Shown: piece after piece, positions 19,465-24,339 of the stretch
Layout: the number at the start of each line of letters is the position of its first letter
Numbering within the stretch: position 1 is the first letter of the stretch
Origin: Chloroflexota bacterium
GTDB lineage: Bacteria > Chloroflexota > Dormibacteria > CF-121
Reading direction: 5' to 3'
Assembly (NCBI GenBank): GCA_005880605.1
Contig: VBIS01000061.1
Coordinates: 1-24,339, forward strand
Length of the DNA stretch: 24,339 bases
Made by a program: the position numbers and the translations under genes
Notes under the pieces: model-generated
The model's database searches: none
Seen by the model: only the letters and a program-made list of their open reading frames with translations
What the model was told of the DNA's origin: nothing

Positions 19465-19478
19465 GATGTCCTCCGCTG

Positions 19479-21086
19479 CTATTTTCGGGATCGGGTCTGC
19501 TTAAGGTCTTTGAGAATCTCGCGTGATGCGTTGCGGCCGTTGATGCCGCTGATGCCACCACCGGGATGGGTCCCGGAGCCGCAGAGATAGAGATTCTTGA
19601 TCGGAGTCCGGTAATCGGCGTACCCAGCAACCGGCCGCCAGGAAAAGAGCTGGTCGAGCGTGAGATCGCCGTGCATGATGTTGCCGCCGATCAGTCCGTA
19701 CTCCTGCTCCATGTCGTAGGGACCGAGCACCTGGCGATGCTCGACGGCACCCTTGAGGTTACGGGCGAAGCGCGTATAGCCGTCGACGACGCGATCGGCG
19801 TACGCCTCGAGTTCGTCGCGATGCGGTGCATTCGACCAGCCCGCCGGGACGTACTGCGTGAAGCAACTCATCAGGTGCTTGTCCGTCGGCGCCAGCGAGT
19901 CATCGACGATGGTCGGTAGCACGCCGTCGGAATAGGGCGCCGCCGAAGGCCGCCCGTATTTGGCGTCGTCGAAGGCGTGCTCCAGGTACTCCATCGAGTC
20001 GCAGAGCTGGATGAACGAGCGCGCCGCGGTCATCGAATCGTCGGGATCGAGCCCGTCGAAGCGCGGCAGTTCGCCCAGGGCCAGGTTGACCTTCACCGTT
20101 CCGGAGCGGGTCTTATAGCGATCGATGGCGCGAACGAAATCAGGCGGCAACTGGTTGGATTCGACCAGTTCGCAAAACGTGATCTTCGGATGCGCATTCG
20201 AGATAACAGCACGCGCGCGGAGCTCGGTTCCGTCCGTGAGCGACACGCCCACCGCCCGGCTGTTCTCGACCAGGATGCGGCCGACCGGGGCGCCGGTGCG
20301 AATCTCGGCGCCGTGCTCGGTGGCGTCGTCGGCGATCGCCTGCGACACCGCGCCGGTGCCGCCGCGCACGAAGGCCCACTCAGCCATCTGCCCATCGACC
20401 TCACCGATGTAGTGATGCAGCAGCACGTAGGCCGTGCCCGGGGTGTACGGTCCGCCGTAGGTGCCGATCGCGCCCGAGACACAGCGTGCGGCCTTGACCT
20501 GCGGCGATTCGAACCACTCATCGAGCAGCTCGGCGACCGACAGCGTCATGACCTTGACGAAGTCGCCGGTGGTCTTGACGTCCAGACCCTTGAGCTTCCA
20601 GGCGAAGCGAGCCAGCTCCAGCAGGTCCTGCGGGGACTTGGCGCCAACCGTTGGCGGGGTCATCAGCAGGAGCGGCCGCACCAGCTGGGCGATCTTCGCC
20701 AGGTAGGCGGAAAAGGCCGGCCAGGCATCGGCGTCCTTCCTTGAGAACTTCCCGATCTCGCCCCGCGCCTGGGCCGCATCCTTGGTAAGCAGCAGGTGCG
20801 AGCCGTCAGGAAAGGGGACGTAATAATCCGCCGCCAGCGGGTAGAGGGTCAGTCCATGACGATGGAGTTCGAGCTCGCGGATCACCTCGGGCGGCATCAA
20901 GGAAAGCACGTAGGAGAGCGTCGAGACGGTGTAGCCGGGCCAGGGATGCTCGCTCACCGCGGCGCCGCCGATGACCTCTCGACGCTCTAAGACGAGGGGT
21001 TTCAGTCCGGCGCGCCCCAGGTAGGCAGCGGTGGCCAGCCCGTTGTGACCGCCGCCGACGATGATCGCGTCGTACTCAGCCGGCAT
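19479..21086 (-). CDS. Phytoene-dehydrogenase/PYROXD2-like FAD-dependent oxidoreductase, 535 aa
   Basis: A COG1233-type flavoprotein. The N-terminal FAD-binding motif IIVGGGHNGLATAAYLGRAG (7-26) is followed by LERREVIGGAA; the C-terminal FAD signature LYLCGSGTHPGGGISGINGR is intact. Length and the GTHPGGG/INGRNA motif fit the PYROXD2 subgroup better than carotenoid desaturases, and no phytoene synthase gene is near. The substrate is unknown; PYROXD2-like genes often lie in amine or aromatic catabolic loci. ATG 21086 is chosen because the FAD motif begins 8 residues later; the upstream ATG at 21167 would extend through the promoter. TATACT lies 7 nt before the ATG, suggesting a leaderless message. 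It diverges from the APC permease gene. Confidence 0.9.
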   Translation of the reverse strand: MPAEYDAIIVGGGHNGLATAAYLGRAGLKPLVLERREVIGGAAVSEHPWPGYTVSTLSYVLSLMPPEVIRELELHRHGLTLYPLAADYYVPFPDGSHLLLTKDAAQARGEIGKFSRKDADAWPAFSAYLAKIAQLVRPLLLMTPPTVGAKSPQDLLELARFAWKLKGLDVKTTGDFVKVMTLSVAELLDEWFESPQVKAARCVSGAIGTYGGPYTPGTAYVLLHHYIGEVDGQMAEWAFVRGGTGAVSQAIADDATEHGAEIRTGAPVGRILVENSRAVGVSLTDGTELRARAVISNAHPKITFCELVESNQLPPDFVRAIDRYKTRSGTVKVNLALGELPRFDGLDPDDSMTAARSFIQLCDSMEYLEHAFDDAKYGRPSAAPYSDGVLPTIVDDSLAPTDKHLMSCFTQYVPAGWSNAPHRDELEAYADRVVDGYTRFARNLKGAVEHRQVLGPYDMEQEYGLIGGNIMHGDLTLDQLFSWRPVAGYADYRTPIKNLYLCGSGTHPGGGISGINGRNASREILKDLKQTRSRK

Positions 21087-21093
21087 CCGGCCG

Positions 21094-21099
21094 AGTATA
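21094..21099 (-). promoter_or_regulatory. Candidate -10 box of the FAD oxidoreductase gene
   Basis: TATACT on the minus strand (five of six matches) ends 7 nt before the ATG at 21086. No good -35 is seen. Confidence 0.45.
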
Positions 21100-21160
21100 T
21101 CCACGGCTGCCGAAACGTTGGTCTGAGGGGTATCACCGGCCGTAACTGGCCGCGTGGTCC

Positions 21161-21189
21161 TTGACAAGTCTTCGCTTCAGGTTCAGATT
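21161..21189 (+). promoter_or_regulatory. Candidate promoter of the APC permease operon
   Basis: TTGACA at 21161-21166 is a perfect -35. The best-placed -10 is weak (CAGATT, 21184-21189, 17-bp spacing), so activator help is possible. The 151-bp gap 21087-21237 serves both divergent genes; nothing else is recognised in it apart from a short CGGCC/GGCCG inverted repeat near 21138-21153. Confidence 0.35.
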
Positions 21190-21223
21190 TGCGGTCAGGC
21201 TCTGCCAAAGGGCCAAACACGCA

Positions 21224-21230
21224 AAGGAGG
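21224..21230 (+). promoter_or_regulatory. Shine-Dalgarno deciding a TTG start
   Basis: AAGGAGG lies 7 nt before TTG 21238. It is the strongest ribosome site in the window and fixes the start of the APC permease. Confidence 0.75.
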
Positions 21231-21237
21231 GTAAGCA

Positions 21238-22773
21238 TTGGCTGTCTTTGAGGCGGAGCCTAGTGTCCTTGCCGAAAAACGCAAACTGCGCAAATCGCTC
21301 TTCCGGTTCGACCTGATCTTTTTCACCGTCTGCGCGATTCTCGCGATCGACACGATCGGGCAGTCTTCTTCCTACGGATCTCAGGCGATCTTCTGGCTCG
21401 TCATCTCGGCGGCGACCTTTTTGATCCCGTACGGACTTCTGACATCGGAGCTTGGGACGACATTCCCGGTGGAGGGTGGCCCCTACGAGTGGGTCCGCCT
21501 CGCCTTCGGCCACATGGCCGGGGCGATCACGGCCGTTCTGTACTGGCTCAGTAACCCGATCTGGCTGGGCGGCACGCTGGCCGCTACCGCCATCGCGGCG
21601 ATGGATGCCCTCTGGGGTACGAAGATCGCGGACAACACCGGGCTGTCGATCCTCGTCGGCCTGGCCTTCATCTGGGTGGCCGTCATGATGAACATTCTGT
21701 CGTTGCGCTCCATGAAGTGGGTGCCAAACCTGGGTGCGATCGTCAAGCTCGCCTTGTTTGGCGGGTTCGCGGTTCTCGTGATCATCTCGGGCAGCCAGCA
21801 CGGATTCAAGGGAAGCCTGGGCGGCATGTTCGATGGCCTCGGTCCCGCGTTCATCGGCGTCATCGGCGTCCTCGTCTTTCAGTGGGTTGGTTTCGAGCTG
21901 ACTAGCAATGCCAGCGAGGAAATGGAGAACCCGCAGCGCGACATCCCGCGGGCGGTCGCGCTCTCCGGGATCATAAGCACTCTCGGGTATGCCGTGCCGA
22001 TCATCGGCGTCATCCTCGTCCTGAGCAGCAAGGACATCCTGAACGTCAGCGGCTTCGTCGCCGGCTACCAGGCCGTGGTGAGCAATGCCTTGGGGACCGG
22101 GGCCGCGAACGTCCTGAACGGCATCGTCGGCGCCGCGGTCGTCTTCGCGCTGCTTTCCAGCGGAACGGTCTGGTTGATGGGCTCTGACCGGCTGATGGCG
22201 ATCGGCGCGCTCGCGGGCTCCGGTCCGCGCAGCCTCGGATATTTTTCGAAGCGGTTCGGAACGCCCGTGCCTGTCAATGTTCTCTCGGGCATCCTGGCGA
22301 GCCTCTTCCTGGCCGCCAGCTTCCTGATCACTGGCGGCAGCCTGAAGAACTTCTTCACCATCGTGCTCGGCCTCGTGATCTCGACCACCACCTTCTCCTA
22401 CGTGCTGGTCTTCCCGGCCCTGGTGGTGCTCCGGCGCAAATATCCGAACGCGCGCCGGCCCTATCGCGTGGGTGGCGGCGTCATCGGCGCCTGGGTCACC
22501 ATGCTTCTCTGCGAGGCCTACGTCGTTGGCGCGACGATCTTTTCACTCTGGCCGAACCTCTTCTCGGACAAGGTGACGGGAGCCGTCTCGGTGGGCGGCG
22601 TCGACATCGATCGCGGCCAGTATGAGCTGACCGTCTTCGGCGCCACGGCCATCATGCTCGTGATCGCGGTCATCTTCTGGGCCGTCGGTCGCAAGCATGC
22701 GATCTACGATCGCTGGCCCGATGAGGGGACAACCGCCGACCGGCGCGAAGTGGCCGGAGTACGCCGAGCGTAA
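21238..22773 (+). CDS. APC-family amino acid permease, 511 aa
   Basis: A secondary transporter of the amino acid/polyamine/organocation superfamily. About twelve hydrophobic segments are visible. Family marks include the first helix region FDLIFFTVCAILAIDTIGQS, LTSELGTTFPVEGGPYEWVR after TM2, FQWVGFELTSNASEEMENPQ and RDIPRA before TM7, and LRRKYPNARRPYRV before the last helices. EEMENPQRDIPRA is the classic loop of this family. The start is TTG 21238 with a perfect AAGGAGG. The Rieske oxygenase gene follows after 10 bp, so the permease probably imports its substrate, an amino acid or amine; that is inferred from context. Confidence 0.93.
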   Translation: MAVFEAEPSVLAEKRKLRKSLFRFDLIFFTVCAILAIDTIGQSSSYGSQAIFWLVISAATFLIPYGLLTSELGTTFPVEGGPYEWVRLAFGHMAGAITAVLYWLSNPIWLGGTLAATAIAAMDALWGTKIADNTGLSILVGLAFIWVAVMMNILSLRSMKWVPNLGAIVKLALFGGFAVLVIISGSQHGFKGSLGGMFDGLGPAFIGVIGVLVFQWVGFELTSNASEEMENPQRDIPRAVALSGIISTLGYAVPIIGVILVLSSKDILNVSGFVAGYQAVVSNALGTGAANVLNGIVGAAVVFALLSSGTVWLMGSDRLMAIGALAGSGPRSLGYFSKRFGTPVPVNVLSGILASLFLAASFLITGGSLKNFFTIVLGLVISTTTFSYVLVFPALVVLRRKYPNARRPYRVGGGVIGAWVTMLLCEAYVVGATIFSLWPNLFSDKVTGAVSVGGVDIDRGQYELTVFGATAIMLVIAVIFWAVGRKHAIYDRWPDEGTTADRREVAGVRRA

Positions 22774-22783
22774 ACTTCATCGC

Positions 22784-23896
22784 GTGTCGATCACGCAAGA
22801 CCGACCGGTGAGCGCGGGCGAGGATCTCGCCCGCGCTTTCACGTTACCGGCCAGCGCCTACATCGACGAGGCGGTCTTCGAACGCGAGCGCGATCGCATC
22901 TTCGCCCGCACCTGGCAGCTGGTCGCCCGTGCCGATGAGCTGTCCCGGGTCGGCGACCTGAAGCCGACGACGATCCTCGACGAGCCGGTCCTGATCACGC
23001 ACGGCCTCGACGGCAAGTTGCGCGGCTTCTACAACGTCTGCCGCCATCGCGCCGCGCAGGTGGTGCTCTCGAAGGGCAACCGTCGCAGCCTGCAGTGCCC
23101 CTACCACGGCTGGACCTACGGTCTCGACGGCCGGCTCCAGGTGGCCCGCGAGATGGACGGCACCGAAAACTTCAACAAGGCGGATTTCGGGCTGGTGCCG
23201 ATCCGGGTGGAGCGCTGGGGTCCGTTCGTCTTCGCCAATCTCGACGATCAGGCACCCGCGCTGAGTGAGGTCATGGGCGCCATCCCCAACGAGGTGTCAG
23301 GGGCGGGCTACGACGTCGAAAAGATGCAGTTGGTCGAGCGGCGCGATTACATCATTGAGTGCAACTGGAAGGTCTACGTCGACAACTACCTCGAGGGATA
23401 CCACCTGCCGATCGCGCACCCGGGCCTCTTCAAGGAGCTCGACTACGACGCCTATCGGGTGGAGACGTTCCGTTACTACTCCAAGCAGCACGCGCCCATC
23501 CGGGAGCTCAAGCCCGGCGAGGAGCTCGGCCGCGACCGGCGCTACATCCGCCAGCCCGGTACCGAGGCCGACGCGCTCTACTACTGGGTCTTCCCCAACG
23601 TGATGTTCAACATCTACCAGGACAACATGAGCTCCAACCTGATCCTCCCGCTGGGCGTCGACAAGACGCTCACCGTCTTCGAGTGGTTCTTTGCACAGCC
23701 GGGAACCGGACCCGGGTGGGAATCGATGCAGCAGACGATCGCCTTCTCCGATGAGATCCAGCAGGAGGACATCGCTCTCTGCCAGCACGTGCAGCGCGGC
23801 CTCAAGTCGAGGTCGTACGACCGAGGTCGATTCAACGCGAAACGCGAGAACGGCGTCTACCACTTTCAGCGGCTGGTTTCCGAGTTCTTGTCGTAG
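22784..23896 (+). CDS. Rieske non-haem iron oxygenase alpha subunit (choline-monooxygenase-like), 370 aa
   Basis: An oxygenase with an N-terminal Rieske 2Fe-2S domain and a C-terminal catalytic domain. Rieske ligands are Cys86/His88 (NVCRHRAAQ) and Cys105/His108 (CPYHGWTYGLDGRL). The mononuclear iron site is seen in CNWKVYVDNYLEGYHLPIAH (193-212, His207 and His212), with a late Asp in DEIQQEDIAL. The NWKV..DNYLEGYH..IAH...ELDYD context resembles choline monooxygenases and related quaternary-amine demethylases more than benzene-type dioxygenases. No reductase or ferredoxin gene is in the window. GTG 22784 starts 10 bp after the permease stop; GTG 22808 is an alternative. The 3' end overlaps the convergent amidohydrolase by 31 bp. 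Confidence 0.92.
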   Translation: MSITQDRPVSAGEDLARAFTLPASAYIDEAVFERERDRIFARTWQLVARADELSRVGDLKPTTILDEPVLITHGLDGKLRGFYNVCRHRAAQVVLSKGNRRSLQCPYHGWTYGLDGRLQVAREMDGTENFNKADFGLVPIRVERWGPFVFANLDDQAPALSEVMGAIPNEVSGAGYDVEKMQLVERRDYIIECNWKVYVDNYLEGYHLPIAHPGLFKELDYDAYRVETFRYYSKQHAPIRELKPGEELGRDRRYIRQPGTEADALYYWVFPNVMFNIYQDNMSSNLILPLGVDKTLTVFEWFFAQPGTGPGWESMQQTIAFSDEIQQEDIALCQHVQRGLKSRSYDRGRFNAKRENGVYHFQRLVSEFLS

Positions 23897-24339
23897 ACCA
23901 CCTGTCCGCCCAGGATGGTGGTCTGAACCGACGCCCGAATCACCTCTGACGGCGACGCGGCAAAGGGGTCGCGGTCGAGGACAACGACGTCGGCCAGCGT
24001 GCCCGGCACGAGCGCTCCTTTGACCGCGTCCTCGTGGGCCGCCCAGGCGCTTCCCGACGTGTAGGCGGCCAGGGCGTCGGCCAGCCCAAGTCGTTCGTGG
24101 GGGAGCCAGCCGCCGGCCGGCCGGCCGTCTCGGGTGGTGCGATTGACCGCCGAATTGAGGCCGAGGAACGGGTCGAACGACACGATCGGCCAGTCGGAAC
24201 CGAAGGCCAGCCGCCCGCCCGCATGCCGGATCGAGTTCCAGGGCCAGCCGCGCGATGCTCGCTCCGGGCCGATCTTCGACTGGTAGGAATCGAGCTGGGT
24301 AGGCTCGGGGTCGGCGTGATAGGGCTGCATGCTGGCGAC
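23866..24339 (-). CDS. YtcJ-like amidohydrolase (amidohydrolase family 3), N-terminus beyond window
   Basis: This is the C-terminal part of a metal-dependent amidohydrolase. The frame is open through base 24339 (VASMQPYHADPEP), so the ATG at 24330 is internal. Seen: QPYHAD, where YtcJ-type enzymes have SvQP.H, GGRLAFGSDWPIVSFDPFLG with the metal-binding Asp of GSDWP, LGLADALAAYTSGSAWAAHE, and the C-terminal strand region GALVPGTLADVVVLDRDPF. Related enzymes deacylate or deformylate small amides; the substrate is unknown. It converges on the Rieske gene with a 31-bp overlap. Confidence 0.88.
   Translation of the reverse strand, partial: VASMQPYHADPEPTQLDSYQSKIGPERASRGWPWNSIRHAGGRLAFGSDWPIVSFDPFLGLNSAVNRTTRDGRPAGGWLPHERLGLADALAAYTSGSAWAAHEDAVKGALVPGTLADVVVLDRDPFAASPSEVIRASVQTTILGGQVVYDKNSETSR

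Noticed and set aside
19479..21086. Carotenoid biosynthesis (CrtI) assignment
   Set aside because: The FAD motifs fit the whole COG1233 family; no crtB/crtE genes are near and the C-terminal motif suits PYROXD2-like proteins better.

Overview
The window is a gene-dense, high-GC bacterial chromosome segment (roughly mid-60s % GC by eye), with short intergenic gaps, many 4-bp ATGA/GTGA stop/start overlaps, and several genes whose -10 hexamer lies only 6-8 nt before the start codon (leaderless layout). Gene content (ThyX rather than ThyA, DUF2089/SHOCT-like genes, an anti-sigma factor with a DUF5667-like C-terminus, class III aminotransferases, a PYROXD2-like oxidoreductase) suggests a free-living, probably soil, member of the Terrabacteria such as Chloroflexota or Dormibacterota. 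That assignment is inference. I saw no rRNA, tRNA, CRISPR array, transposase or phage gene.

Layout. 1-1471: the end of a flavin monooxygenase-like gene, converging on a small conserved unknown gene. 1572-2423: thyX, with a palindrome between its -35 and -10. 2469-3870: a three-gene unit (SHOCT-like/DUF4097-like protein, DUF2089-like zinc-ribbon protein, small third protein) in which every protein carries the same ~21-residue helical module; a perfect inverted repeat covers its -10 box. 3888-5484: bioY, a Nudix hydrolase and a PduO-type cobalamin adenosyltransferase, the last with no ordinary start codon. 5396-6598 (-): queG, tail-to-tail with the adenosyltransferase. 6643-11806: a probable operon of a small protein resembling the DnaA N-terminal domain, acylphosphatase, a class I/II aminotransferase, and trpC-trpF-trpB-trpA. 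11852-13370: an ECF sigma factor and its membrane anti-sigma factor. 13389-13991: a COG4112-type Nudix-fold protein.

14037-24339 reads as an amine/amino-acid uptake and catabolism region. An arginase/agmatinase-family ureohydrolase and a class III aminotransferase (- strand) diverge from a three-gene polar amino acid ABC transporter (+ strand) across a palindromic site. Then come a YCII protein and a PYROXD2-like FAD oxidoreductase (- strand), divergent from an APC permease and a Rieske oxygenase that resembles choline-monooxygenase-type enzymes. The window ends in a truncated YtcJ-like amidohydrolase.

Most notable signals: (i) a 38-bp hairpin repeat present three times, once inside queG and once at the head of trpB, where its arm would serve as the Shine-Dalgarno of an internal start; (ii) the shared module in three adjacent genes; (iii) the stand-alone DnaA-N-like protein; (iv) a ThyX with an altered RHR signature; (v) a ureohydrolase that appears to lack an internal segment of about 28 residues; (vi) palindromic operator candidates at the thyX, SHOCT and ureohydrolase/ABC promoters.
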